Positions 8,659 through 17,993 of a stretch of DNA of 64,000 nt are shown piece after piece. This DNA comes from CAXBCP01 sp963977005. Lineage in GTDB: Bacteria > Pseudomonadota > Alphaproteobacteria > MPNO01 > UBA830. The first letter of the stretch is position 1; each line of letters opens with the position of its first letter. Location of the stretch: NCBI GenBank assembly GCA_963977005.1, contig CAXBMQ010000018.1, positions 31,650 through 95,649 of the forward strand, in the 5' to 3' direction. The position numbers were made by a program, and so were the translations under genes. Under the pieces are notes generated by a model that saw only the letters and a program-made list of their open reading frames with translations, had not been told where the DNA came from and searched no databases.

Positions 8659-8807
8659 CTGCGCGGCCTTTCAGGCCGTAATACGTGCCCTGAGATGCTC
8701 ATAACGTGCGAAGATTAGCCGCCGCCGCCGGCAAGGGCAACTCTCGACGCGTGAAGATTTTGTGAAAATTTATCCACCGCCTACAGCATGTTGGGGGTGG
8801 CCCGGCC

Positions 8808-9467
8808 CTACCCGAGCACTTTCTGAACGAAGGCAAGACCGATCCGAATTCCCTCTTCGTCGATCCCGTGCCCCAGTCCGGGACGTACATGGGTCTCGAT
8901 GTCGACCCCGCAATCGCGCAACGTGGCGGCGGCGGTTTCCATCTCGGACACGGCCAGGAGTTCGTCGGAATCGCCATGCACCATGACGACCGGCGGCTTC
9001 GAGCGGATTTCGTCCTTCAGCGTAGCCGGCGATTCCATCCGCCCGGAATAGCCGACGATCCCGGCAATCGCATTTTCACGACGCGGCGCGGTGAACAGCG
9101 ACATCATCGTACCCTGCGAAAACCCGATCAAAACGAGCTTGTCCTCGCTGAGCCCGTGACGGGCAAGCTGGCCGTCCACGAAGTGGTCGAAAATCTCACC
9201 CGTCGACCGAATTGCCGCCAGCCGTTCGGCGGGATCCTGCATCCAGACGTCGTACCACTGGAATCCGAACGGCGCGCCGTCGCATCGATAGGGCGCATCG
9301 GGCGAGATAAAGGCGGCATCCGGCGCAACCTGTGCAAAATACTGGGACAGCGAGATCAGGTCCTGACCGTTGGCACCATAGCCATGGACGAAAATGATCA
9401 GCTGTTTGGCCGGGCCGCCGGACGCGGGGGCGGCTTCGGGGCCGCCAAGTTCTGGGAGTTCGCTCAT
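8808..9467 (-). CDS. Phospholipase/carboxylesterase family alpha/beta hydrolase
   Basis: A 219-aa cytoplasmic serine esterase of the YpfH / acyl-protein-thioesterase-like family. The nucleophile elbow is GFSQGT, followed by a catalytic Asp in HGDSDELL and His in GLGHGIDEEG near the C-terminus; the oxyanion region is FVHGYGANG. The ATG at 9467 (MSELPELGG) is chosen over a GTG four codons upstream because GTGGAACCGACG supplies a GGA site in front of it. Likely substrates are short-chain esters or lysophospholipids, from the family only. Monocistronic. Confidence 0.88.
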   Translation of the reverse strand: MSELPELGGPEAAPASGGPAKQLIIFVHGYGANGQDLISLSQYFAQVAPDAAFISPDAPYRCDGAPFGFQWYDVWMQDPAERLAAIRSTGEIFDHFVDGQLARHGLSEDKLVLIGFSQGTMMSLFTAPRRENAIAGIVGYSGRMESPATLKDEIRSKPPVVMVHGDSDELLAVSEMETAAATLRDCGVDIETHVRPGLGHGIDEEGIRIGLAFVQKVLG

Positions 9468-9538
9468 CGTCGGTTCCACTGTTTATGAAGCACAGAGATA
9501 TAGATCATTTTCGCCGCGTTGTCCGGCGACGTCCTGTT

Positions 9539-10207
9539 TCAGGAAACCGGTTTTTTAGGCAGTGGTTTTACGGGCAGTCGGGGCGAACTCAGATAGTGAT
9601 GCCACAGGATACGGGCGGCGACACTGCGCCAGGGCCGCCATTCCTCGCCGATTTCGGTCAGCTGATCGGGGCCGGGGCGGGCCGCCAGCCCCTTGATACC
9701 ATGAGCGGCCGCCTGCAGCGCAATATCGCCGACCGGCCAGACATCGGGGCGCATCATCGCCATCAGCAGATAGACATCGGCGGTCCAGGCGCCGATCCCC
9801 TTTATCTGTGTGAGATGCGCCCGCACGTCGTCATCGCCCATGCGGCTGAGCCGGTCGAGACGCAGCGACCGGTCGAGGATGCATTCGGACAGATGACGGA
9901 TATACCGGGTTTTCTGGCGGCTGACGCCTACGGCGCGAAATTCCCCGTCGCGCAGCGCCAGCATTTTTTCGGGCGCCAGTTCGCCCGCCGCGACGGCCAG
10001 CCGGTCATAGGCCGCCCGCGCCGAGGCAAGCGACACCTGCTGTTCGAGAATAAGCAGGACCAGGGTTTCGAACCCGCGCTTGCGCCGCCAGACGGGCGGT
10101 TTTCCGAATTTCGCGATCACGGCGCCAAGGTCCGGGTCGCGATGTGATAGTATGGTTAACGCTTTATTAAACGTCTCGAGGGTAAGTCGGCTGTTCATCG
10201 GAATCAT
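9539..10207 (-). CDS. DNA-3-methyladenine glycosylase, AlkA/HhH-GPD family
   Basis: A 222-aa base-excision-repair glycosylase. The helix-hairpin-helix is LTQIKGIGAWTADVYLLMAM (about residues 131-150), followed by the GPD-type loop with the catalytic Asp in VWPVGDIAL. It lacks the N-terminal domain of E. coli AlkA and matches the shorter bacterial form. It is divergent from gluQ with a 66-base gap that must carry both promoters. An ATG three codons downstream is an equally possible start. Confidence 0.9.
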   Translation of the reverse strand: MIPMNSRLTLETFNKALTILSHRDPDLGAVIAKFGKPPVWRRKRGFETLVLLILEQQVSLASARAAYDRLAVAAGELAPEKMLALRDGEFRAVGVSRQKTRYIRHLSECILDRSLRLDRLSRMGDDDVRAHLTQIKGIGAWTADVYLLMAMMRPDVWPVGDIALQAAAHGIKGLAARPGPDQLTEIGEEWRPWRSVAARILWHHYLSSPRLPVKPLPKKPVS

Positions 10208-10273
10208 TCGGCTGCTGGCAGTCTCGGCCGCCTTGTTCCACGGACGTGAATTCTATCTCACAGAAATGACAAC

Positions 10274-11131
10274 ATGGCAAAACGCAAAACGGCAACAGAA
10301 GTAACCCGGTTCGCACCCAGTCCGACCGGATACCTTCATATAGGGCACGCCTTTTCGGCACTCACCGCCTATCACGCCCGCGGCAAGGGCGGCACCTTCC
10401 ACCTGCGTATAGAGGATATCGACCCGGTACGCTGCAAGGACGCCTTTACGGACGCCATCCTGGAGGATCTGGAATGGCTCGGGCTTGCCTGGGAAACGCC
10501 GGTCCGCAAGCAGTCCGAGCACATGGCAGACTATGCCACGGCACTGCAGAAGCTCACGCTCAAAGGCCTGCTGTATCCGTGTTTCTGCACCCGCTCGGAG
10601 ATCAAGACCGAGATCGCGCAATCCGCCCACGCGCCGCACGGTCCGGACGGCCCGCTCTATCCCGGTATCTGCCGCGATCTCTCGGACGAAAAACGCGAAG
10701 ACCGTATCGATGACGGCGAGGCGTTTGTCCGGCGCATCGATATGAAGGGCGCCGCCGCCATCGCCGGTCCGCTGGGCTGGAAGGATACCGGCCTCGGCAT
10801 GACGAAGGCGCAACCCGAGAAATTCGGCGATGTCGTCCTTGCCCGCAAGGACGTGCCGACAAGCTATCATCTCGCCGTGACGGTGGACGACCACCTGCAG
10901 GACGTCACCCTGGTCACCCGCGGCGCGGACCTTGCCCCGTCGACGGACGTTCACCGCCTGCTCCAGGGATTGCTGGGCTACACGCCGCCGACCTATAACC
11001 ATCACCGGCTGATAAAGGACACGACGGGCCGGCGACTGGCGAAGCGCGACCAGGATATGACCATCCGCGCACTCCGCGAATCCGGCTACACCCCGGAAGA
11101 AGTCGCTGCGATGTCGGGATTCGAGGGCTGA
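10274..11131 (+). CDS. gluQ: Glutamyl-Q tRNA(Asp) synthetase
   Basis: A 285-aa truncated glutamyl-tRNA synthetase paralogue without an anticodon-binding domain. It attaches glutamate to queuosine in the wobble position of tRNA-Asp. The class I signature is HIGH within RFAPSPTGYLHIGHAFSA (12-29). Zinc-type ligands lie in YPCFCTRSEI and YPGICRDL, and the KMSKS equivalent is degraded to RRLAKRDQD, as in the GluQ-RS family. Length and domain set fit gluQ rather than gltX. Confidence 0.93.
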   Translation: MAKRKTATEVTRFAPSPTGYLHIGHAFSALTAYHARGKGGTFHLRIEDIDPVRCKDAFTDAILEDLEWLGLAWETPVRKQSEHMADYATALQKLTLKGLLYPCFCTRSEIKTEIAQSAHAPHGPDGPLYPGICRDLSDEKREDRIDDGEAFVRRIDMKGAAAIAGPLGWKDTGLGMTKAQPEKFGDVVLARKDVPTSYHLAVTVDDHLQDVTLVTRGADLAPSTDVHRLLQGLLGYTPPTYNHHRLIKDTTGRRLAKRDQDMTIRALRESGYTPEEVAAMSGFEG

Positions 11132-11250
11132 ATGGGTCAGCAGGAATCGGGCATTACCTGATACGCCCGCCCCCGGGCGAGTTGCTGGACACCGGGACGA
11201 GCCGCCAATAGTATCCGCTCGCCGATCCTCCGTATTTTCAGGGACCCGAA

Positions 11251-12294
11251 ATGGTCGATTACAATGTTCACCTCGTGGGAAGCGTCCCGCTTGCCGACAG
11301 CACTACTGTATTTCGCACGATCGGCGCTGCGCTTGGACCTGCTCTGCTGCGCGTTCCCGACGGCGAAGTCGGAGAACGTTTGACGTGGCTTCCCTGGCTG
11401 GATCCGGTCTTCTCGGAGAATGACGCCTTCGAGGCGACTGAAACCATATTCCAGCACCATGCGGCCGCATCAAAAATGCGCCACTACCGGCTGCGGGACG
11501 GGATCGACGCAGACAATGTGATCATCAACGGACTTCGCTATGCCGAAGTTGCGGAATCGTCCTACAACGCGTTTCTCAAGTGTCGTTCGGAAGGCCTTAT
11601 TCCCGCAACCTGCCGATTCCAGGTCTCCATTCCCCACCCCGTGGCCCCGATCCGGCATTTTGTCTCGGAAAAAGACCAGAACCGCGTCGAGCCGATACTA
11701 GAACGGGCCTTTGCGGCGGAAGTCGCAAAAATAGCCAACGTCGTGCCGCCCTCGGACCTGGCGATCCAGTGGGATATCGCCTCTGCCGTGTTCGAGGCGC
11801 TGGAACGCGGCGAGCCGACGCGGTTTGGCGAGACCAAGGGCGAGATGTACCAGAGCTTCGCCGAACGCATCGTGCGCATGGCGGATACCGTTCCCGCCGA
11901 GGCCGACCTGCTGCTGCATTTATGTTACGGCGATTCCGGCCACAAACACGCGGTCGAGCCGACCGATATGTCCGACATGGTGGAAATGGCAAACCGAGTC
12001 TCGACCCTGGTATCGCGTCCGGTCGATGTAATACATATGCCGGTACCGCGGGATCGGAACGATGTGGCCTATTTCCAGCCCCTCAACCGCCTCGCGCTTT
12101 CTGCGGGAACGCGCCTCAGCATTGGCCTCGTGCATCACACGGACGGCGTTGCGGGGACGCGCCGTCGTCTGGATGTCGCCCGCGAATATGCGTCTGACTT
12201 TCTCATCGCGACTGAATGCGGTTTCGGCCGGCGGTCAGTGGAAACAATAGCGGAACTTTTGGACATTCACGCAGAAGTCGCAGGCATCCGCTAG
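11251..12294 (+). CDS. MetE/UROD-like TIM-barrel protein of unknown function
   Basis: A 347-aa protein resembling the C-terminal barrel of cobalamin-independent methionine synthase. The N-terminus has HLVGSVPLAD and LLRVPDGEVGERLTW. A His-x-Cys pair (His223, Cys225 in LLHLCYGDSGHKH) and a late Cys (Cys323 in ATECGFGRR) match the positions of the MetE zinc ligands. The usual Glu ligand is not evident. It lacks the N-terminal MetE domain, so it is not a classical methionine synthase; a zinc-dependent methyltransferase or lyase role is inference. The start has AGGGACCCGAA upstream. It is 73 bases before the next rightward gene and may be cotranscribed with it. Confidence 0.65.
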   Translation: MVDYNVHLVGSVPLADSTTVFRTIGAALGPALLRVPDGEVGERLTWLPWLDPVFSENDAFEATETIFQHHAAASKMRHYRLRDGIDADNVIINGLRYAEVAESSYNAFLKCRSEGLIPATCRFQVSIPHPVAPIRHFVSEKDQNRVEPILERAFAAEVAKIANVVPPSDLAIQWDIASAVFEALERGEPTRFGETKGEMYQSFAERIVRMADTVPAEADLLLHLCYGDSGHKHAVEPTDMSDMVEMANRVSTLVSRPVDVIHMPVPRDRNDVAYFQPLNRLALSAGTRLSIGLVHHTDGVAGTRRRLDVAREYASDFLIATECGFGRRSVETIAELLDIHAEVAGIR

Positions 12295-12367
12295 AACGGG
12301 TGAAATACAACACGACGGAATCTTTAGATTTCGGTCAGTAGACTGCGCTGAAACGGAGTGAGCAAGC

Positions 12368-13639
12368 ATGGCGGAAGATGCCCCCGGCACGATCGAAAAA
12401 GCGCTGGCGATCAATCTCGATCCGCTGAAATACGGCACCATCGTCGAAATCGGCGCCGGCCAGGAGGTCGCCCGCTGGTTCTTCCAGGCGGGCGCCGCCG
12501 CCGGCACAATCGCCAAGACCATGTCGGCCTACGACATGAAATTCAGCGACGAAATTTACGGCGAATCCTCGGACCGGCGCTATGTATCGCGCCCGCGCCT
12601 GGAACGCATGCTGGAACGCGAATTCGACCTGCTGGTATCGCGCATCAGGGACCACAGGCCGGATGGGTCGACCTTTTTCACCTTCGCCAACACGGTCGCG
12701 GCACAGGGGTTCAAAAAACGCGACGAATGCCACGGCTGGATGGGCGTACGATTCCAGACGGATCCTGGGCTCCCGCCCGAAGACATCATCCTGCATGTGC
12801 GGATGTTCGACGATACCAATGTCGAGCAGCAGGACGCGCTGGGCATTCTCGGCGTGAACCTGATCCACGGCGCGTATTTCCACGCGCACGAACCGGAATT
12901 GCTGTTGCAGGGCCTCACCGACAACCTGAAATGGGGCCGGGTCGAAGTCGACCTCATCGAGTTCCGCGGCCCCACATTGGGCAAAATCGACAACCGCCTG
13001 ATGGCGCTCGAACTGGTGAAGGCAAACCTGACACCGGCGGTTCTGTTCGATCCCGAGGGCCGCGTCGCGATTCCCGCCGAAGCGCTCTACAAGCGCAGCG
13101 TGCTCGGGATGCGCGGCGACTTCCATCCGGTTGTCGGCGAAGGCATGAAACGGTTCGACCACGCGCGCGAGCTGTTCGCTGAAAAATGCGCCGCGGGTAA
13201 GCCGGCGATCCTGATGGCCGAGATGACCATGTCGGCCATCGTCAATGAAGGCGAGATAGACACCGCCGACTTCCTCGAGCGGGTCAACGCGCTGACCGGT
13301 CTCGGGTTCCACGTGCTGATATCCGAATTCTTCCGCTATTTCCGCGTACGCCAGTACCTCGCGCGGCATAGCCAGGAACCGGTCGCCTTTGTGCTGGGCG
13401 TCGACGGGTTCTCGCGCATCATGCACGAGAAATTCTACGAGGGACTGGAAGGCGGAATTCTCGAAGGGTTGGGACGCCTGTTTCCGGCCGGGACCACCGC
13501 CTATATCTATCCGGAACATGTCGACGACGTCGCCATCACGCTCGACGACATGCCGATCGCAGACCACCTCCGGCCGCTGATCGCCTATCTTCGGGAACGT
13601 GGTCAGCTGGTTGCGGTAAACGATTTTTCGCCACCCTGA
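12368..13639 (+). CDS. Conserved protein of unknown function (about 420 aa)
   Basis: A 423-aa soluble protein without signal peptide or membrane segments. The N-terminal block (ALAINLDPLKYGTIVEIGAG, QEVARWFFQAGAAAGTIAKT, then SAYDMKFSDEIYG) and internal blocks (LGILGVNLIHGAYFHAHEP, VEVDLIEFRGP) belong to a conserved family present in cyanobacteria and proteobacteria whose database names vary and which I do not trust. I see no recognisable catalytic motif; EIGAGQ might suggest a nucleotide-binding fold, but there is no other support. The start ATG follows ACGGAGTGAGCAAGC. It ends before a strong bidirectional hairpin. Confidence 0.8.
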   Translation: MAEDAPGTIEKALAINLDPLKYGTIVEIGAGQEVARWFFQAGAAAGTIAKTMSAYDMKFSDEIYGESSDRRYVSRPRLERMLEREFDLLVSRIRDHRPDGSTFFTFANTVAAQGFKKRDECHGWMGVRFQTDPGLPPEDIILHVRMFDDTNVEQQDALGILGVNLIHGAYFHAHEPELLLQGLTDNLKWGRVEVDLIEFRGPTLGKIDNRLMALELVKANLTPAVLFDPEGRVAIPAEALYKRSVLGMRGDFHPVVGEGMKRFDHARELFAEKCAAGKPAILMAEMTMSAIVNEGEIDTADFLERVNALTGLGFHVLISEFFRYFRVRQYLARHSQEPVAFVLGVDGFSRIMHEKFYEGLEGGILEGLGRLFPAGTTAYIYPEHVDDVAITLDDMPIADHLRPLIAYLRERGQLVAVNDFSPP

Positions 13640-13705
13640 TCCACGCAGCTATCCGCCGCTGCGATACCGGTCCGGGCGCGATTGCCCTCCCTGGAGTTAT
13701 ATAAA

Positions 13706-13731
13706 AAAGGCCGACCCAAAGGCCGGCCTTT
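13706..13731. terminator. Bidirectional terminator between convergent genes
   Basis: Arms AAAGGCCG and CGGCCTTT surround a ten-base loop. The right side is followed by TCTCCTTTT, and the left side is preceded by a run of A (T on the other strand). It sits between the stops of the rightward unknown gene and the leftward giant lectin gene and can end both transcripts. Confidence 0.75.
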
Positions 13732-13748
13732 CTCCTTTTGGAAGAGCG

Positions 13749-16700
13749 TCAGCGAACCCCGATGACCTGAAACAACTGATTCGAGTTCTTCGCGTTGCAA
13801 TCCCACTGGTGGAACTGCGCACCGTTGTTCTTTTTACCCTCCGCCAGATCAAGGCACTTATTGGAATGCTGGGCTACGAGGGAATTCCACCCGCCACCGC
13901 GTTTGACGATCCGCCATTTCTGATTGGCGCCGTTGTGGCAATCCCATTGGTGAATAGCCGCGCCGCGATTTTTGCTGACACCGCTTACATCGACGCAGCG
14001 ATTGGAAATGACGCTTCTGATGCGGAACCATTCGCCACCGACATATTCGGCAAAGAACTGCTGGTTCTTATTGCCGGGATTGCAATCCCATTGATGCTGA
14101 CGAACGCCCTTCTGCTTCTTGCCCGTCATATCGAAGCACCTGCCGCTGGTCCTGACCTTCAGGGCAAATTTTCCGGATAACCGGTCGATTCCCCAGCCTT
14201 TAGCTACGGCCACCGGCGCATTTGCCGCCTTGCCCCAGGCCCAGATGCCATTATCCGCCGTGGTACCCCATGGCAATCCGGCTCGGTCGACCGTGATATT
14301 GGTCAGGTCGGCGCCCGCGAGCTTCGTGAAGGCTTTGCCATTCCACGCCCACGGTTTCTTGTCGGTCCCGATTACCATGACGGTCCCATTGGCGCCGATC
14401 GCGATATCCGTTGCCGCGCCTTTTACGCGCAACCATTTCTTTCCGTCCCATCTGTATATCTGACGCGCCTTGTTGACGATCCAGGCATTTCCGTTGGGGT
14501 CGACATCGATGCGGGCACCGTCGCCCGGCATCTTGACCCAACCGAAGCCATTATAGCGCCATATATCTCCCGCGGTGCCGATCACCCAGGCGATACCGTT
14601 GCCTTTGCCCCCGATGCCGACGTCAACGGCACCACCGAGCATCCGGTCCCAGGCCTTGCCGGTCCAACGCCAGATCTGATTGGCCTTGTTAACCGCCCAA
14701 GGGCGGCCGTTCGGTCCAACGTCGAGCCGGACGATCTTGCCCGGGAGTGCTTTCCAGGTACTGCCGGTCCAGCTATAAGGCGAGCCGTTCGTACCGGCGA
14801 CCCAGACTGAACCGTTTGCACCCGCGGCTATATCAATCGCCGCGCCGGGCATCCTTTTCCAGGCACCCCTGGCGACCAGCGCTGCAATCTGTTCACGGCG
14901 TTTCTTGTCGACAATTCCGCGGATTTTTTCGCGCAGCGCGATTTTCCTTTTGCGCTCGGCCTCCCGTTTGATGCGGCGGACACGGTTGTCGACGTCGATG
15001 CTGCGGCCCATGCTCAATTTAGCAGCCTCGGGATCGTCTTTGATCCGCCCGTTGGCGGCAATCGCCTTGCGCAGTGTCTCGTCAACTTCTGCCTGCCGTT
15101 TAAGGTACAGTTCCGACACCTTGTCGAGCAGGGCGTGCGGAACGACCTTGGCATCGCGGCCGACTTTCAACACGGTCTTGGTCGCAGCGCCCAGTGCGAT
15201 GACTTCGAACTGTTTTGCATTGAACTTCCAGTCGGTCAGCGAGAATCCGAACCGGTTCTTGTAGCTTTTGCCGAGCATACGGAAATTCATATCCAGGATG
15301 ACCGGCTTACCGTGAAAACCTTCGTTCAGGCTGCCGCGGATTGCACTTTTTTCAAGGGCGAATACATCCGGTTTCCCAACAGCGGCAACACCGGCGGCGA
15401 GTATGTCGGTAAACTTGCCGAAGCCCTTCACCGTCTGCTTCAGACCTTCCAGCGTCCCCTTCGCGACCTCGCGCGCAGCGATCAGCGTTGCGACCCGGGG
15501 GTCGAGATCGATCGGCAGGTTCTGGATACCCTTGCGAAGGCCTTCGACCGTCTTCCCGGCAGTCACCTTGGCGGCAACAACGCCGGCTTTCTTGGTCTCG
15601 GCCCAGGCAAGTTCCGACCGCGGCTTGGTGTTCTTGGCCTCGCAGGCTGCGCGTGCCGGCAGGTTCGGTACCTTCCTGCTGGCACTACAGCGCGACCGAA
15701 CGGGATGCCATTTGTAGCAGACGCCCCATTTCTTCGCCTTGCAGCCACCACCGGTCAATTTCCATTTGTAGCAGACACTGGAGGTCTGGTTGCACGATTT
15801 TATCCGACCCTTGTAGACCTTGATCCGGCCATCCAGATAATTGATGTCTTTCTGGAGCTTCTTGACCTCTGCTTCCGCTTTTTTCAGGCGGTCAACGGCG
15901 GGTTCTTTCTCCTTTTTTACGATGTTGCGCTGTTTGGTGATTTCCCTGTTGAGACCATCGACCTTTTTCTGAGCGGCAGAGAGATCCTTCACCGCCTGGT
16001 TGATTCCGGGTTTAAGGCCGTCGAACGCCTGTTTGACGGCCTTCTGGCCGTCGTCGCGGATCCATTTGCCGGGATCGGACTGCAACGAGGCGAGGATACG
16101 GTAATCCGCCTTCGCCAGATCTTCGAACTTATCGAGCCCCTTGAGCCCGGCAAACGCCTTGAAGTTGAACTTGAACAGTTCGCCGAAATCCTGTTTCGCC
16201 TCGAGCGACGAACTGGTCAGAAACATCGTCATATCGAGCGTGCTTTTCGACCCGAACAGAGACAGCCCTTCCTGCGAGATCAAAACCCGAGGCGTCGGCA
16301 CGGTACCCGCCTCACGGTCTACGCGGGCGACAACCTCGACCTTGGCATTGGGGAACTTCACCGGACCGGCCTGGAGCTTCGCCGTGTTGCCACGGATCTC
16401 GATACCCTCATCGGCTTTTACAAAGGCTTTCTCGACCCTCGCAATATCCGTGCCGAGAATGCGCAGCGCACCTTCCATATCGATGCCGGCGTCGCCGGAG
16501 GCGGCAAGACGCAGTTCGATTTTCGGACCCGAACCTTTCTGGACACCGGCAATTGCAACATCGGGAATTGAGTTGAGCGGAACCTGCGCCTTACCTTTTG
16601 CCGCCTTGTTCATTTCGTTGAAAACGACGATCAGATCGCGCAACGCAAGGGCGCCGATCTTGTTGGGACCGTCATTGATTTCGAACCGGACGCTCTCGGG

Positions 16701-17876
16701 CAGGGGAATACCTGCCGTAGCCGGCTGGACCTGGATCGAACCGCCCAGCCCCACGGCCTTGCTGCCGAAACTGGTCGTGCCGTCAAGACCGATCGAAAGC
16801 TTGCCAGTCGCATCGACGACGAATGCCATCGCGTAGTCCTGGATCGTCAGCCATTTGACGCCGAAGGCCTGCTTCCACGGAACGCCTTTCTGCAGTGTCA
16901 GATCGACCGCCATTGACGGCGCCTCGCCCGCCTCGGCCTTGAGCGTATTGCCGAGCACCATGTTCAGCTTCTGCTTGCCGATCCGGAAGTCGGTCGTCCC
17001 GGCGAAGCCGACCTCGACGGAATCCTTTGTCAGCGACGCCTTGTAGGTGAATTGAACGTTCGCCGGCAGCTGGATCACGTTGCCGATTTTCGGGCGGAAC
17101 GTCGGCATCGTCGCTTCAAGGTTCAGCTGGGGCTGCGGCGGTTTTCCTTCCAGCAGCGAATCCAGAACATTGGGGGACATCGCGCCCTTGACCTGCAGGG
17201 CGGTGGACTTTCCGCCTAGGAATTTCATTGCGTCCGCGATCGGCTTAGAATCGGCCATGTCCAGCGTACCGAACATCGACACGCCCTGGGCCATCTCGAA
17301 TGTAAATTTGTTCTTGTTTTCATAGAACCGGCCCAACGTCGCTTTCGCACCGGCCGGCATATCCTTGCTGTCGATCTCGATATCCGCGCCCGCAACCAGC
17401 AACATCTGTTCATCGAACGACATGACGTCGAAAAGACTAAGCCCCTTCGCCCTGGGGAAAAGGTCCTTGAACTTGAATATCTTCTTCGGACCGAAGCCGA
17501 CGAAGGTGTTTTTTACCGTACCGCCGGCAGAGGCGATGAAAGTCCATTTCAGTTTCATGAAGCTGACATCGCCGGTCAGCACGTTGTTCTGCGCCTTGAT
17601 ATTGCTGAGCTTGAGCCTGGCCAGTTTCTTCAGCTTGGTTGCACGAACAAAAGTCTTGAGTTCGTCGAGCTCGGAAATCGTTGCCGTGCCTTTTTTGGCC
17701 GCTTCCTTGAACGTGATCGCGTGAGAGGGGCTTCCCCATGACAACGTCGCAAACAGCGCCGCAGAAGCCACAACCAGACCGGCGGGCCGCAAAATACCCT
17801 TAAACCTGTTCGCCGGTGCGCCGTCATGGAGTACGCTGTCATGGGATGGATTGGGTTCGCTCGGATTGGTGTACAT
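13749..17876 (-). CDS. Giant secreted protein: shared core, Cys-rich coiled coil, tectonin-like propeller, ricin-B lectin
   Basis: A 1375-aa exported protein. The ATG at 17876 (MYTNPSEP) is chosen for the AGGGGG site six bases upstream; the open frame continues 34 codons further without one. A signal peptide with a long polar n-region ends near SPSHA (residue 53). Residues about 60-620 form a beta-rich core homologous to the protein at 51299-55675. A charged coiled coil (about 626-696) leads into a six-cysteine stretch (about 695-745). A second shared segment lies near 850-905. Six tandem repeats of about 36-43 aa, each with an IDIAAGANGSVWVAG-like unit, form a tectonin-type propeller (about 1005-1216). 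A ricin B-type lectin domain with three HQWDC motifs ends the protein (1236-1375). Function is unknown; binding of glycans outside the cell is inferred. A small secreted-protein gene lies just upstream in the same direction. Confidence 0.85.
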   Translation of the reverse strand: MYTNPSEPNPSHDSVLHDGAPANRFKGILRPAGLVVASAALFATLSWGSPSHAITFKEAAKKGTATISELDELKTFVRATKLKKLARLKLSNIKAQNNVLTGDVSFMKLKWTFIASAGGTVKNTFVGFGPKKIFKFKDLFPRAKGLSLFDVMSFDEQMLLVAGADIEIDSKDMPAGAKATLGRFYENKNKFTFEMAQGVSMFGTLDMADSKPIADAMKFLGGKSTALQVKGAMSPNVLDSLLEGKPPQPQLNLEATMPTFRPKIGNVIQLPANVQFTYKASLTKDSVEVGFAGTTDFRIGKQKLNMVLGNTLKAEAGEAPSMAVDLTLQKGVPWKQAFGVKWLTIQDYAMAFVVDATGKLSIGLDGTTSFGSKAVGLGGSIQVQPATAGIPLPESVRFEINDGPNKIGALALRDLIVVFNEMNKAAKGKAQVPLNSIPDVAIAGVQKGSGPKIELRLAASGDAGIDMEGALRILGTDIARVEKAFVKADEGIEIRGNTAKLQAGPVKFPNAKVEVVARVDREAGTVPTPRVLISQEGLSLFGSKSTLDMTMFLTSSSLEAKQDFGELFKFNFKAFAGLKGLDKFEDLAKADYRILASLQSDPGKWIRDDGQKAVKQAFDGLKPGINQAVKDLSAAQKKVDGLNREITKQRNIVKKEKEPAVDRLKKAEAEVKKLQKDINYLDGRIKVYKGRIKSCNQTSSVCYKWKLTGGGCKAKKWGVCYKWHPVRSRCSASRKVPNLPARAACEAKNTKPRSELAWAETKKAGVVAAKVTAGKTVEGLRKGIQNLPIDLDPRVATLIAAREVAKGTLEGLKQTVKGFGKFTDILAAGVAAVGKPDVFALEKSAIRGSLNEGFHGKPVILDMNFRMLGKSYKNRFGFSLTDWKFNAKQFEVIALGAATKTVLKVGRDAKVVPHALLDKVSELYLKRQAEVDETLRKAIAANGRIKDDPEAAKLSMGRSIDVDNRVRRIKREAERKRKIALREKIRGIVDKKRREQIAALVARGAWKRMPGAAIDIAAGANGSVWVAGTNGSPYSWTGSTWKALPGKIVRLDVGPNGRPWAVNKANQIWRWTGKAWDRMLGGAVDVGIGGKGNGIAWVIGTAGDIWRYNGFGWVKMPGDGARIDVDPNGNAWIVNKARQIYRWDGKKWLRVKGAATDIAIGANGTVMVIGTDKKPWAWNGKAFTKLAGADLTNITVDRAGLPWGTTADNGIWAWGKAANAPVAVAKGWGIDRLSGKFALKVRTSGRCFDMTGKKQKGVRQHQWDCNPGNKNQQFFAEYVGGEWFRIRSVISNRCVDVSGVSKNRGAAIHQWDCHNGANQKWRIVKRGGGWNSLVAQHSNKCLDLAEGKKNNGAQFHQWDCNAKNSNQLFQVIGVR

Positions 17877-17993
17877 CAGTTGCCCCCTGATCAAATACAT
17901 GTCGTCGTGCGTGTCTCTGCCGTTACGCCTTGTTGTTACCGCCCGCGCCGACCGTCCCGAATGCCGGAACGACGTCACCCGGACAAGACAGGC

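Noticed and set aside
17877..17978. An upstream extension of 34 residues on the propeller-lectin giant
   Set aside because: It has no ribosome-binding site, would place a polar Arg-rich stretch before the signal peptide, and a good site lies before the ATG at 17876.
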